Positions 17,220-26,957 of a stretch of 64,000 nucleotides of DNA are shown here, one piece after another; position 1 is the first letter of the stretch, and each line of letters opens with the position of its first letter. Source of the DNA: G965195345 sp965277775 (lineage in GTDB: Bacteria; Pseudomonadota; Gammaproteobacteria; CAKMZV01). The notes under the pieces are model-generated. The model worked only from the letters and a program-made list of their open reading frames with translations. It searched no databases and had not been told where the DNA came from. The position numbers and the translations under genes were made by a program. The DNA lies in the NCBI GenBank assembly GCA_965277775.1, contig OZ255843.1:1798001-1862000 (forward strand), read 5' to 3'.

Positions 17220-18215
17220 TTACTTAACTTTCTCTAGGAAACTCGCATCAATTGTTTTGCTGTAGTCTGCTTTTGAAAGGGCTTTAGGCAATTGTTTTTC
17301 AGTCACAAAAAAATCAGCGACTTCTTTGGTAAAGTCCTGAATACCGCCAAGCATCCACTGTTTGGACAACTGTTCTGAGCGTGTTAAAAACTTGAATTTG
17401 TTCAGTGTGCTGATTGTGCCATTCATATCCATACCTGAGGCTTTAGATAGGGTTTTATAAAATCTTGAAGGATAGCGATTGTAGGCAAGATTAGCATCTT
17501 CAGTGATTTGCATAAACTGGGTAAGAATTTCAGGATTTTTTCTGGCGAAATCACCTGTGACTGAAACGATGTCAAAAACTTTAAGGCCAATGGCTTCTTG
17601 TTCTGCACCGGTCATCAGTACCGATCCGTGCTCTTTCATGCGAATCAAGGAGCCACCAAATCCACAAGCCATATCGACATCACCACGGGCTAAAGCGGCC
17701 GCAACATCACTGTTTTGCATGCTTAGAATTTTAACTTTCTTTGCATCAACACCAAGATGTTTCAATGTTTTAAGTAATTTGTAGTGTGTGACATTGCCTT
17801 GAGGGCTACCCACTTTTTTGCCTTCTAACTGCTTGGCATTTGCTTTGGTAATACCTGTTCCTTTACGAACAACACAGTTGTCATTTTCAGCATAAGTCAT
17901 GGCCACACCGACGAGTTTAAGATCGACGCCTTTGCTGACGGCAACAACAAATGGAATAAAACCTTGTGAATAAGCAATGTCAATGTCACCAGCAACCATC
18001 GCAGCAGTCATGGCGTTACCATTGTCAAAAGCTTTCCAGTTGACTTTAAGGCCCATGCGCTGATCAAAAGTTTTTTCTATTTGAGCGACTTGGTTCGCTG
18101 AAGGCCATTCTAAGAAATATGCAATGTTTAGCTCATCAAGTGCTGAGGCATTTTTTGCAAATAGTAGCCCCGTAAGTGTTAGAGCAATAAACAGTTGTTG
18201 TGAGATTTTTTTCAT
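17220..18215 (-). CDS. tauA: Taurine-type ABC transporter substrate-binding protein
   Basis: A 331-residue periplasmic binding protein with a clear signal peptide ending near NASA. The mature start LDELNIAYFLEWPSANQVAQ and later VDIAYSQGFIPFVVAVSKG, TYAENDNCVVRKGTGITKAN and MACGFGGSLIRMKEHG are characteristic of TauA-like proteins of marine proteobacteria. AAGGAGTTACTG precedes the ATG at 18215; a longer in-frame reading adds 14 residues with no signal. It is the first gene of a seven-gene operon and the best clue that the operon imports taurine or a close sulfonate. Confidence 0.88.
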   Translation of the reverse strand: MKKISQQLFIALTLTGLLFAKNASALDELNIAYFLEWPSANQVAQIEKTFDQRMGLKVNWKAFDNGNAMTAAMVAGDIDIAYSQGFIPFVVAVSKGVDLKLVGVAMTYAENDNCVVRKGTGITKANAKQLEGKKVGSPQGNVTHYKLLKTLKHLGVDAKKVKILSMQNSDVAAALARGDVDMACGFGGSLIRMKEHGSVLMTGAEQEAIGLKVFDIVSVTGDFARKNPEILTQFMQITEDANLAYNRYPSRFYKTLSKASGMDMNGTISTLNKFKFLTRSEQLSKQWMLGGIQDFTKEVADFFVTEKQLPKALSKADYSKTIDASFLEKVK

Positions 18216-18399
18216 CAGTAACTCCTTTAAGTATATGAAAAATAACAGCTTAGGCACACGTCATTAATTCATATGCCTTCTAATAGACGTGAAATAATAG
18301 TGCAAAACGTTCATTTAATCAAACATTAAAAGCATTATTTTAAAAAAATACCCACGTCCTAAATTAAAAAAAGTGGTATTTATGGAACGGTTGTCGTGA

Positions 18400-18427
18400 T
18401 TGGAGAGGTTTGTTTATATGGTACAAT
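18400..18427 (+). promoter_or_regulatory. Probable sigma70 promoter of gltB
   Basis: TTGGAG (18400-18405), a 16-bp spacer and TACAAT (18422-18427) face gltB in the divergent tauA-gltB gap. This places the transcript start near 18434 and gives a leader of roughly 95 nt that contains the hairpins at 18462-18509. Confidence 0.55.
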
Positions 18428-18461
18428 GATAGACCGTCTCTGAGGCAATCCGTAGGATTTA

Positions 18462-18509
18462 AAAATTCTGTGCAACAGACGTATGATCGCACAGAATTTT
18501 GCTCTGTGC
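18462..18509 (+). promoter_or_regulatory. Mutually exclusive hairpins in the gltB leader
   Basis: Three segments share one motif in alternating orientation. Segment A (18462-18473, AAAATTCTGTGC) pairs perfectly over 12 bp with segment B (18489-18500, GCACAGAATTTT). The start of B (GCACAGA, 18489-18495) pairs perfectly over 7 bp with segment C (18503-18509, TCTGTGC). A-B and B-C cannot form together, which is the layout of an attenuator or RNA switch. The same pattern could instead be a three-site protein operator. No known riboswitch class was recognised. Confidence 0.5.
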
Positions 18510-18529
18510 AAACGACATGAATTCCATCA

Positions 18530-21500
18530 ATGAGCCTGTTAGAGCGCATGAATGTAAAAGCGTCAAATGATATGCAAAAGCCAATGAAAAAAGACATAAA
18601 ACAACATCCACTAGAGACCCTATCCGGTCTCTACTCGCCCGATTTTGAAAAAGAAAATTGCGGGTTTGGGATGATTGCTAATTTGGATAACAAGGCTTCG
18701 CATGAAATCCTGCAAACGGCCATCGTATCACTGTGTCGGATGACGCATCGAGGTGGTCTGGCAGCTGACGGTCGCTCAGGTGATGGCTGTGGTTTACTTT
18801 TAACCAAACCTGATCAGTTTTTTCGTAAAAAAGCCGCTTCGCTCAATATGTCATTGGGTGACAAGTACGCTGTTGGTATGGTGTTTTTAAACCAGCAAGA
18901 ACCTTTAGCACGCGTTGCGCGATTGACGCTCAACAAAAAATTGGCATTAAGGGGCTTGAGTGTTTTGGGCTGGCACGAAGTACCAACTCACCCTGAGGTC
19001 TTAGGTGAACAGGCACTGAACAGCTTACCTCGCATTGAATATGTCTTTATTAATGCCGCCGAAGATATGGATGATGATACTTTTAATCGACATTTATTTG
19101 TGGCCAGGCGATTCAGTGAGATGTTGCTTGAAGATGACCCTGATTTTTATGTGGTGTCCCTGCATTCAAAGATCATCGGCTATAAAGGACTGATGGTGCC
19201 TGCCGATTTGGCACGATTTTTTGACGACCTCAATCAGCCAGATTTTACGATTTCTGTGTGTTCCTATCACCAAAGATTTTCGACCAATACTCTGCCACAG
19301 TGGCGTTTGGCACAGCCTTTCCGATTTTTGGCGCACAATGGTGAACTCAATACCATACAGGGCAACCGCAATTGGGCAAACGCTCGGCGTAAAAAAATGA
19401 ACTCGGATATATTGCCAGAAATTGAACACATCAATCCGCTGGTTTCAATGCGCGGTTCAGATTCTGCCAGTTTAGATAATATGCTTGAAGTGCTCATGAT
19501 GGGTGGCAGCGATGTATTACGCTCCATCCGCTTGCTGATTCCACCCGCTTGGCAAAATATTGAGGCTTTGGGGCCAGAAATGCGGGCTTTATTTGAATTT
19601 CAATCGATGCACATGGAGCCTTGGGATGGACCAGCAGCGCTCGTCATCAACAATGGCGATTATGCCATTTGCGCATTGGATCGCAATGGTTTGCGCCCCA
19701 CCCGCTACGTCATTACCAAAGACAGAAACATCACCTTTGCCTCTGAAATCGGCGTGTTCGATTATGATCCAGCTGATGTCGTCTTCAAAGGGCGAATCAA
19801 AGCGGGTCAAATTGTTGCAGTAGATTTAAAACGCGGCGTTTTCCTAAAGCCGAACGAAGTTAATGTCCTTTCATCTAAAGGCAATCCTTACCAAAAATGG
19901 CTCAATGACCACGTCATCAAGATTACGGCTGATCACCACAATGATGCCCAGTTTCTACAACTGTCCGATGATGAGTGTCATAAGGCACAAAAATTATTCC
20001 AGGTGACTTTTGAAGAACGCGATCAAGTCATTCGGATTTTAGCGGAGGACGCTCAAGAACCCACAGCCTCAATGGGCGATGATGCACCATTGGCGGTCAT
20101 GTCCAGGCAACCCAGGTCCATATTCGATTATTTTCGGCAAGTGTTTGCCCAAGTGACCAATCCGGCCATTGATCCCTTGAGAGAGTCCATAGTGATGTCG
20201 TTATCAACCATCTTAGGGTGTGAGTTGAGCATTTTCCACGAGACTCGTAATCATGCTCGCAGAATTGTGGTCGATACTCCCGTGTTATCGCCGAACAGCT
20301 ATCACGACATGCTCAAAATCTCTAATACGCAGGACTCCTTGAGCAGTGTTGAGTTGTCTTTGCACTACAACCCAGATGTGGGATTGAGTCATGCGATTGG
20401 TAATTTGTGTGATATGGCTGAGGCCATGGTGGAGAAAGGGCACACCATTCTGATTTTAAGCGATGAGTCCATTCAACCCGATTATTTGACCATTCACGCC
20501 TGCTTAGCCTCAGGCGCTGTTCATCACCGCCTCATATCTCGAGGGCTTCGTACCGATGCAAACTTGGTCATCAGTACAGCCACAGTTCGAGACTCTCATC
20601 ACTATGCTGTGTTATTGGGCTACGGCGCAACAGCCATTTATCCTTGGTTGGCTTATAGGGTCATTAAAGACATGCATGAAAACCGCGGCTTAGATTCAGC
20701 CATTGCCCTCGGCACCTACATTGAGAATTACATTCGTGGGATTAACAAGGGCTTGTTCAAAATTTTATCCAAGATGGGCATTTCAACGATTGCCTCCTAT
20801 CGCGGGGCGCAATTGTTTGAAGCCGTCGGCTTGTCCAAAGAGATCATAAGAATGTGCTTCAACGGTACGCCGAGCCGCATCAAAGGGAGCAAATTCAAAC
20901 ATTTTCATAACGATCAGCAATATCTCCATGACTTGGCGTTTAATCCGCGTAAAACCATCGCTCAAGGTGGGTTGTTTAAATATATTCACGGTGGTGAAGC
21001 CCACGCTTTTAATCCCGATGTGGTTGAAAATTTACGCAAGGCGGTGCAACATAATGATGTCAATGCCTACCATCAATTTGCATCCTTTGTCAATGAACGG
21101 AATCCGTTGGTCCTCAGAGATTTATTAGAAATCGTCCCCAAAGAACCCATTCCCATTGAGGAAGTAGAAAGCATTGAAAACATCATCCAGCGCTTTGATT
21201 CAGCCGGCATCTCGCTGGGGGCGTTGTCACCTGAAGCGCACGAATCATTGGCCATTGCCATGAACCGATTGGGTGCGCGCTCAAATTCTGGCGAAGGTGG
21301 CGAAGACCCTCTGCGCTATGGTACTGAAAAAATGTCCAAAATAAAGCAAGTGGCTTCTGGGCGATTTGGGGTAACACCGCACTACTTGGTCAACGCCGAA
21401 GTCATCCAAATCAAGGTGGCTCAGGGGGCAAAGCCGGGTGAAGGCGGACAATTGCCAGGCCATAAAGTGGATGCCTACATTGCCAAATTACGTCATGCCA

Positions 21501-23062
21501 ATGAAGGGGTCACGCTGATTTCACCGCCACCGCATCATGACATCTATTCAATTGAGGACTTGGCCCAACTCATTTATGACTTAAAGCAGGTTAATCCAAA
21601 GGCATTGGTTTCAGTAAAATTGGTTGCTGCCCCAGGTGTGGGCACCATTGCCGCAGGTGTTGTCAAAGCCTACGCTGATTTAATCACCATTGCCGGCTAT
21701 GATGGTGGGACCGGCGCCAGTCCTTTAACATCGGTCAAATACGCTGGCGTTCCATTTGAATTGGGCTTGGCAGAAACGCACAAAGTCTTACAAGCCAATG
21801 ATCTACGAGGCAAGGTACGGGTGCAGACAGATGGCGGATTAAAAACCGGTTTAGACGTGGTTAAGGCGGCCATGCTCGGCGCAGAGTCCTTTGGTTTTGG
21901 AACAGCCCCCATGATTGCATTGGGTTGCAAATATCTCAGGATTTGCCATCTAAATACCTGTGCAGTTGGGGTCGCAACTCAAAACGAACGATTACGTAAA
22001 GAACATTTTATTGGCCTGCCTGAAATGGTCATGCACTACTTTAAGTTTGTCGCGCAGGAAGTCCGAGAAATCATGGCTTCTATTGGCGTTCGTTCTTTGA
22101 ATGAACTCATTGGTCAAACCCAATATCTAAAGCAACGCACTGGCACCACAGAAAAACAGAGCAACATTGACCTATCTGATTTATTGCATCAGAACGAGCA
22201 AATAAAGAGCAAACCAAATTATTGTCAGTCGCCTGCCAATGACCCTTGGGATAAAGGGGAAAAAGCGCAATCGATGTTGGCCATGGTTTCAGAAGCGATC
22301 GCCCACAAGAAAGGGGGCACTTTTGCGCTTGAAATCCTCAATACTGATCGCAGCATTGGTGCACTAGTTTCGGGCGAAATCGCTCGTCAATGGGGTGACA
22401 AAGGCATGGAGGATTCTCCCATCAGATTTAATTTAACAGGCGTGGCAGGTCAGTCTTTTGGTGTATGGAATGCTGGTGGACTGCATTTATATCTAAAGGG
22501 CGATGCCAATGATTATGTTGGCAAGGGCATGGCGGGCGGACGCATTGTGATCACCCCGCACCTTGAAGGCAAATTTGATCCCTATTTATCGCCCATTGTC
22601 GGAAACACCTGCTTATATGGTGCCACGGGTGGGACTTTGTATGCCTTAGGTACAGCAGGCGAACGTTTTGGCGTGCGCAACTCTGGCGCCATTGCGGTGG
22701 TGGAAGGCTTGGGCGACCACGGTTGTGAATACATGACTGGGGGTGAAATTGTGGTCTTGGGTGCAACGGGTCTCAATTTTGGCGCGGGCATGTCGGGTGG
22801 GATTGCCTACGTTTATGACAAATCGCAATTATTTGAAAATCGGATCAATCCTGAAATGATCAGTCTGATGAATTTGGATGACCGCAACTACTCGGAGCGT
22901 CTCAGGCAGCACATTAGCGCATACCATGATGAAACACAATCATTAAAAGCCAAAGCCATTCTTGATCATTTTGAAGAAGAATTAAAACATTTCTGGTTGG
23001 TCAAACCCAAAAACATTGAGTTGGTCCAACTTTGGAAAATGATACAAGCGAAAGTCGCATAA
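18530..23062 (+). CDS. gltB: Glutamate synthase (NADPH) large subunit
   Basis: A 1510-residue enzyme making glutamate from glutamine and 2-oxoglutarate. The N-terminal glutaminase starts at the catalytic Cys in ENCGFGMI (residue 44 of this reading), which is exposed by propeptide removal. Later come the HNGEINT-like loop LAHNGELNT, the FMN synthase domain (from about 830; SGEGGEDPLRYG), the 3Fe-4S cysteines C1133, C1139 and C1144, and the C-terminal GXGXG helix. The start is uncertain: ATGs at 18530, 18551, 18572 and 18584 are all in frame and none has a strong ribosome-binding site. gltD follows. Confidence 0.96.
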   Translation: MSLLERMNVKASNDMQKPMKKDIKQHPLETLSGLYSPDFEKENCGFGMIANLDNKASHEILQTAIVSLCRMTHRGGLAADGRSGDGCGLLLTKPDQFFRKKAASLNMSLGDKYAVGMVFLNQQEPLARVARLTLNKKLALRGLSVLGWHEVPTHPEVLGEQALNSLPRIEYVFINAAEDMDDDTFNRHLFVARRFSEMLLEDDPDFYVVSLHSKIIGYKGLMVPADLARFFDDLNQPDFTISVCSYHQRFSTNTLPQWRLAQPFRFLAHNGELNTIQGNRNWANARRKKMNSDILPEIEHINPLVSMRGSDSASLDNMLEVLMMGGSDVLRSIRLLIPPAWQNIEALGPEMRALFEFQSMHMEPWDGPAALVINNGDYAICALDRNGLRPTRYVITKDRNITFASEIGVFDYDPADVVFKGRIKAGQIVAVDLKRGVFLKPNEVNVLSSKGNPYQKWLNDHVIKITADHHNDAQFLQLSDDECHKAQKLFQVTFEERDQVIRILAEDAQEPTASMGDDAPLAVMSRQPRSIFDYFRQVFAQVTNPAIDPLRESIVMSLSTILGCELSIFHETRNHARRIVVDTPVLSPNSYHDMLKISNTQDSLSSVELSLHYNPDVGLSHAIGNLCDMAEAMVEKGHTILILSDESIQPDYLTIHACLASGAVHHRLISRGLRTDANLVISTATVRDSHHYAVLLGYGATAIYPWLAYRVIKDMHENRGLDSAIALGTYIENYIRGINKGLFKILSKMGISTIASYRGAQLFEAVGLSKEIIRMCFNGTPSRIKGSKFKHFHNDQQYLHDLAFNPRKTIAQGGLFKYIHGGEAHAFNPDVVENLRKAVQHNDVNAYHQFASFVNERNPLVLRDLLEIVPKEPIPIEEVESIENIIQRFDSAGISLGALSPEAHESLAIAMNRLGARSNSGEGGEDPLRYGTEKMSKIKQVASGRFGVTPHYLVNAEVIQIKVAQGAKPGEGGQLPGHKVDAYIAKLRHANEGVTLISPPPHHDIYSIEDLAQLIYDLKQVNPKALVSVKLVAAPGVGTIAAGVVKAYADLITIAGYDGGTGASPLTSVKYAGVPFELGLAETHKVLQANDLRGKVRVQTDGGLKTGLDVVKAAMLGAESFGFGTAPMIALGCKYLRICHLNTCAVGVATQNERLRKEHFIGLPEMVMHYFKFVAQEVREIMASIGVRSLNELIGQTQYLKQRTGTTEKQSNIDLSDLLHQNEQIKSKPNYCQSPANDPWDKGEKAQSMLAMVSEAIAHKKGGTFALEILNTDRSIGALVSGEIARQWGDKGMEDSPIRFNLTGVAGQSFGVWNAGGLHLYLKGDANDYVGKGMAGGRIVITPHLEGKFDPYLSPIVGNTCLYGATGGTLYALGTAGERFGVRNSGAIAVVEGLGDHGCEYMTGGEIVVLGATGLNFGAGMSGGIAYVYDKSQLFENRINPEMISLMNLDDRNYSERLRQHISAYHDETQSLKAKAILDHFEEELKHFWLVKPKNIELVQLWKMIQAKVA

Positions 23063-23085
23063 ATGACATTAGGAAATTAACAAAC

Positions 23086-24498
23086 ATGAGTCACACTCAA
23101 TTTTTGCATGTTGATCGGCATGAACCGCCAAAAATTTCTGCCGATGAACGCTCCAAGCAGTATGTAGAAATCTATGCCAATTTCGACATGGAAGATGCCA
23201 TAGCTCAGGCAGACCGCTGCATACAATGTGGCAATCCCTATTGTGAGTGGGCTTGTCCCGTTCACAACTACATCCCCAATTGGTTGAAACTGGTTTCAGA
23301 AGGCAATGTTTTGGCCGCGGCTGATATGTCGCACCAAACCAATTCTTTACCAGAAATGTGTGGTCGGGTATGCCCGCAAGATCGGCTATGTGAGCAAGCG
23401 TGCACCCTGCAAGACGCAAATTTTGGCGCAGTGACCATTGGCGCCATTGAACGCTTTATAACCGAGCAAGCGCAATCCATGGGTTGGAAGCCCGATATTT
23501 CAAAAGTTCAAGATACGGGTAAACGCGTCGCCATTATCGGTGCTGGGCCCGCTGGCTTGGGTTGTGCCGATGTCTTGGCTCGAAACGGTGTTCATGCAAC
23601 TGTTTATGACCGATATCCAGAAGCTGGTGGACTGCTGACCTTTGGCATTCCAGAATTCAAATTAGAAAAATCTGTGGTCACGCGTCGTCGTGAGATTTTG
23701 CAGGAAATGGGCGTGCAGTTTCAACTGAACACAGAAGTTGGCAAGGATGTGACTTTTTCCGACATTGTGCAAGACCATGATGCGGTGTTCATAGGCACGG
23801 GCACTTATAAATTCATTGAAGGCGGTTTTGCTGGAGAAGATTTGGTAGGCGTACATCCAGCTTTACCTTATTTGGTTGGTAACGTTAAACGTAATCTTCA
23901 GTTTGAACAAAATGCGACAGATTGGATCAATTTAAAAGATCAAACCGTCGTGGTTTTGGGTGGCGGTGATACCACGATGGACTGTACCCGAACAGCCATC
24001 CGTCAAGGCGCCAAGAAAGTCTATTGTGTTTATCGTCGCGACGAAGAAAATATGCCTGGCTCTCCCAAAGAAGTCCTCAACGCCAAAGAAGAGGGCATTG
24101 AATTTTTATTCAATCGTTCGCCCATTGAAGTGATGGGTGATGACAACCACCAAGTAAAAGCGATTAAAGTCATAAAAACTCAGTTAGGTCAGCCAGATGA
24201 AAGAGGCAGGCGCTACCCAGAAAATGTGCCAGGTTCGGAAGAAGTCATCGCTTGCGACAGTGTGATTGTTGCTTTTGGATTTTTGCCTGACCCGCCCGAA
24301 TGGTTTGCCAGCAGCCATGTGGATGTCGCTGAAAATCAACGTATTCGCACCCTCGATTCGGGTCTATTTCCCCTACAAACAAGCAATCCTAAAATCTTTG
24401 CTGGCGGGGATGCTGTACGTGGTTCATCCTTGGTTGTACACGCGGTGGCTGATGGCAGAGATGCCGCCGAAGGCATTCTGGATTATTTACAAGTTTAA
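23086..24498 (+). CDS. gltD: Glutamate synthase (NADPH) small subunit
   Basis: A 470-residue FAD/NADPH subunit passing electrons to GltB. The N-terminal cysteine cluster CIQCGNPYCEWACP binds 4Fe-4S centres; two Rossmann motifs follow, GAGPAGLGCADVLARNG (FAD) and VVLGGGDTTMDCTRTA (NADPH). The ATG at 23086, with AGGAAA upstream, is preferred over an in-frame reading that starts inside gltB. The gap to gltB is 23 nt, and the next gene starts 67 nt downstream on the same strand. Confidence 0.96.
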   Translation: MSHTQFLHVDRHEPPKISADERSKQYVEIYANFDMEDAIAQADRCIQCGNPYCEWACPVHNYIPNWLKLVSEGNVLAAADMSHQTNSLPEMCGRVCPQDRLCEQACTLQDANFGAVTIGAIERFITEQAQSMGWKPDISKVQDTGKRVAIIGAGPAGLGCADVLARNGVHATVYDRYPEAGGLLTFGIPEFKLEKSVVTRRREILQEMGVQFQLNTEVGKDVTFSDIVQDHDAVFIGTGTYKFIEGGFAGEDLVGVHPALPYLVGNVKRNLQFEQNATDWINLKDQTVVVLGGGDTTMDCTRTAIRQGAKKVYCVYRRDEENMPGSPKEVLNAKEEGIEFLFNRSPIEVMGDDNHQVKAIKVIKTQLGQPDERGRRYPENVPGSEEVIACDSVIVAFGFLPDPPEWFASSHVDVAENQRIRTLDSGLFPLQTSNPKIFAGGDAVRGSSLVVHAVADGRDAAEGILDYLQV

Positions 24499-24565
24499 GG
24501 CTGATTAAGCATGATCTTTGATCGCTTGAGTCGTTGTTATTTTGTTGACATCACGCGATTGACCC

Positions 24566-26929
24566 ATGTATAAAAAAATTCCTGTCCTTGACCCTCAAAA
24601 AATAAAAATATTTAACGCCAAAGCCTTAGGCAATGAATCTCCTTACACGGAAAAACACCAAGCGGTTATTGCTCATGATAAATGTCAGCACGCCTACCAA
24701 CAAATAACGCAATGGGCGGGTTATGCAGTCACACCCTTACATCACCTTTCTGGCCTTGCTAAGCAGTTGGAGTTGGGTGCCATTCACTATAAGGATGAAT
24801 CCAGTCGATTTAACTTAGGCAGTTTTAAAGCGCTGGGCGGTGCATATGCCGTTGCGCAACTGCTACTCAGCGAAGTGCGTCAAAGTTGTGGCGATGATCA
24901 CATTGAACTGAACGATTTACAAAAAGAGCGCTTTCAAAGCATCCTTAAAAACATAACGGTCACATCGGCCACTGATGGCAATCATGGGCGTTCGGTTGCT
25001 TGGGGCGCGCAACAGTTCGGATGCCAATGCGTGATCTTTATCCATAAAGAAGTCTCAGTTGGTCGAGAAAAAGCCTTAGAAGCCTTAGGCGCTCAAGTCA
25101 TTCGAGTGAGCGGAAATTACGATGACAGTGTCAATGCTTGTGACGAACAAGCGACAAAAAATCACTGGTTCATCATTTCAGATACCTCGTACGAAGGCTA
25201 TACAAAAGTGCCTCGAAACGTTATGGAAGGTTATACGGTTTTGGTCGATGAATGCATCAACCAGTTGGCTCAGCCACCGACACACGTCATTGTTCAAGGG
25301 GGCGTTGGTGGACTGCCAGCGGCCGTCTTTGGGCGCTTACGCTTGGCTTATAAGAACAGTCCCCGTTTTATTGTGGTTGAACCAGAATTTGCCGATTGTT
25401 TGTACCAAAGTGGCAGAGCCAATAAGGTGGTTTGCGTTGATGTGCAACAAGAAAGCATGATGGCCGGTTTATCTTGTGGCAGTCCCTCTATATTAGCATG
25501 GGATATTTTGGGGGACTGTGTCCATGATTTTATGACCATCCCAGATGATTTCATTGCACCAGTGATGCGTTATTTGGCGGACCCTTTGACCATTGACCCG
25601 CCCATTGTCGCAGGAGAAACTGCTGCACCTGCCATTGCATTGCTCATGGCTATTGCTCAGTCAGCCGAAATGGGGGCATCCTTGGGCTTAGACGAACACA
25701 GTCGCGTACTCGTGATTGGTACAGAGGGCGCCACAGACGAAACCATCTATCAAAGCATTGTCGGCCGGCCTTCAGCGGGCATTACTGAGACCACTGATGT
25801 GGTGCGCCTCACTCAAGCATTGGTCAGGCAACCTTCATTATCTGGTGAAGAAGGCGATGTGATACAAGCGGCTTGGGCACAAATGGAAGGCTTGGGATTT
25901 CGCATGCACAAAGACTCATTTGGTTCAATCTATGGCTTAATCGGCCCTGAAAATACCCCTATTGCCTTATTGTTTGATGGTCATGCGGATGTGGTACCAG
26001 CATTGGGTGCGTGGTCCGTTGAGCCTTTTGGGGGTGAAATCAAAAACGGCAGAATCTATGGGCGCGGTTCAGCCGATATGAAAGGGGGCATTGCAGCGGC
26101 GATGATTGCGGCCATGAGAGCCCACCGAGGCGGCACCTTAAAACAGCAAATTTGTGTATCATTCAGCGTTCTTGAAGAAGTGGTTGAAGGGGTGGCTTTG
26201 CAAAATATTATAAAAACGGTGCAGCCCGAACACGTTTTTATTTGTGAGCCGTCGAAGAATTTATTAAAAACCGCACAACGTGGACGCATTGAAGTGGAAC
26301 TAACACTGTATGGGCAGACTGCTCACGCCGCAACACCCGAAGAAGGCGTCAGTGCACTGCTATTAGCCGCACAAGTTCTGCCTGCACTGCAAACAATCGA
26401 TATGCATGAGCATCCGACAATGGGTAAAGGCATTTTGGTTGCCACAGACATTATTTCTGATCCCTATCCTTGCCAATCCATGTTGCCATCAAGTGTCTGT
26501 ATTCGGTTTGACCGCAGAACAGTGGCTGGTGAAAACGAGTCATTGGTAAAACAACAGATTGCGGATAAATTATCCGAGCTGGGCATAGCCCATTTTGAGA
26601 TTGCAATTCCATCATCGCCGGTCAAAACCTATACAGGTGTGACCATTCATCAAAGTAAATCTTTTCCAGCTTGGGAAACGAACACCGACCACCCTTTGGT
26701 GCAAAAAGCCATCGATGCGCTGGAATCTATTGAGATGGATGCGCAACCAGGGTTCTGGAAATTCTGTACCAATGGCAGCATGTCGGCAGGCATGGCGGGC
26801 ATTCCAACCATTGGCTTGGGTCCAGGCAGCGAAGAGGACGCGCATACGGTGGATGAGTCCATAGACATTGAGCAACTACAACAATGTGTTGCAATTTACA
26901 CTGCAATCATTGGACAATGTATCCATTAA
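24566..26929 (+). CDS. Fusion: diaminopropionate ammonia-lyase-like (YgeX/DpaL) + M20 hydrolase (YgeY-like)
   Basis: A single uninterrupted 787-residue frame joining two enzymes. Residues 1-400 match fold-type II PLP enzymes of the 2,3-diaminopropionate ammonia-lyase family: RFNLGSFKALGG with the PLP Lys (K88), ATDGNHGRSVAWGA and the phosphate loop GGVGGLPAA. Residues 405-787 match M20 zinc hydrolases of the YgeY type, with ligands H473, D504 and H760 and catalytic E537 in place. In E. coli ygeX and ygeY are separate neighbours. All key residues of both halves are intact, so a bifunctional protein is likely; the second substrate is unknown. No strong ribosome-binding site is seen. It lies 67 nt behind gltD. 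Confidence 0.9.
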   Translation: MYKKIPVLDPQKIKIFNAKALGNESPYTEKHQAVIAHDKCQHAYQQITQWAGYAVTPLHHLSGLAKQLELGAIHYKDESSRFNLGSFKALGGAYAVAQLLLSEVRQSCGDDHIELNDLQKERFQSILKNITVTSATDGNHGRSVAWGAQQFGCQCVIFIHKEVSVGREKALEALGAQVIRVSGNYDDSVNACDEQATKNHWFIISDTSYEGYTKVPRNVMEGYTVLVDECINQLAQPPTHVIVQGGVGGLPAAVFGRLRLAYKNSPRFIVVEPEFADCLYQSGRANKVVCVDVQQESMMAGLSCGSPSILAWDILGDCVHDFMTIPDDFIAPVMRYLADPLTIDPPIVAGETAAPAIALLMAIAQSAEMGASLGLDEHSRVLVIGTEGATDETIYQSIVGRPSAGITETTDVVRLTQALVRQPSLSGEEGDVIQAAWAQMEGLGFRMHKDSFGSIYGLIGPENTPIALLFDGHADVVPALGAWSVEPFGGEIKNGRIYGRGSADMKGGIAAAMIAAMRAHRGGTLKQQICVSFSVLEEVVEGVALQNIIKTVQPEHVFICEPSKNLLKTAQRGRIEVELTLYGQTAHAATPEEGVSALLLAAQVLPALQTIDMHEHPTMGKGILVATDIISDPYPCQSMLPSSVCIRFDRRTVAGENESLVKQQIADKLSELGIAHFEIAIPSSPVKTYTGVTIHQSKSFPAWETNTDHPLVQKAIDALESIEMDAQPGFWKFCTNGSMSAGMAGIPTIGLGPGSEEDAHTVDESIDIEQLQQCVAIYTAIIGQCIH

Positions 26930-26957
26930 GTATCCATTGAATAAAGGAAGGTAACAA

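Noticed and set aside
18430..18529. A known riboswitch (such as the glnA-type glutamine RNA) in front of gltB
   Set aside because: The conserved core of that class was not found; only the alternating inverted repeats support a structured leader.
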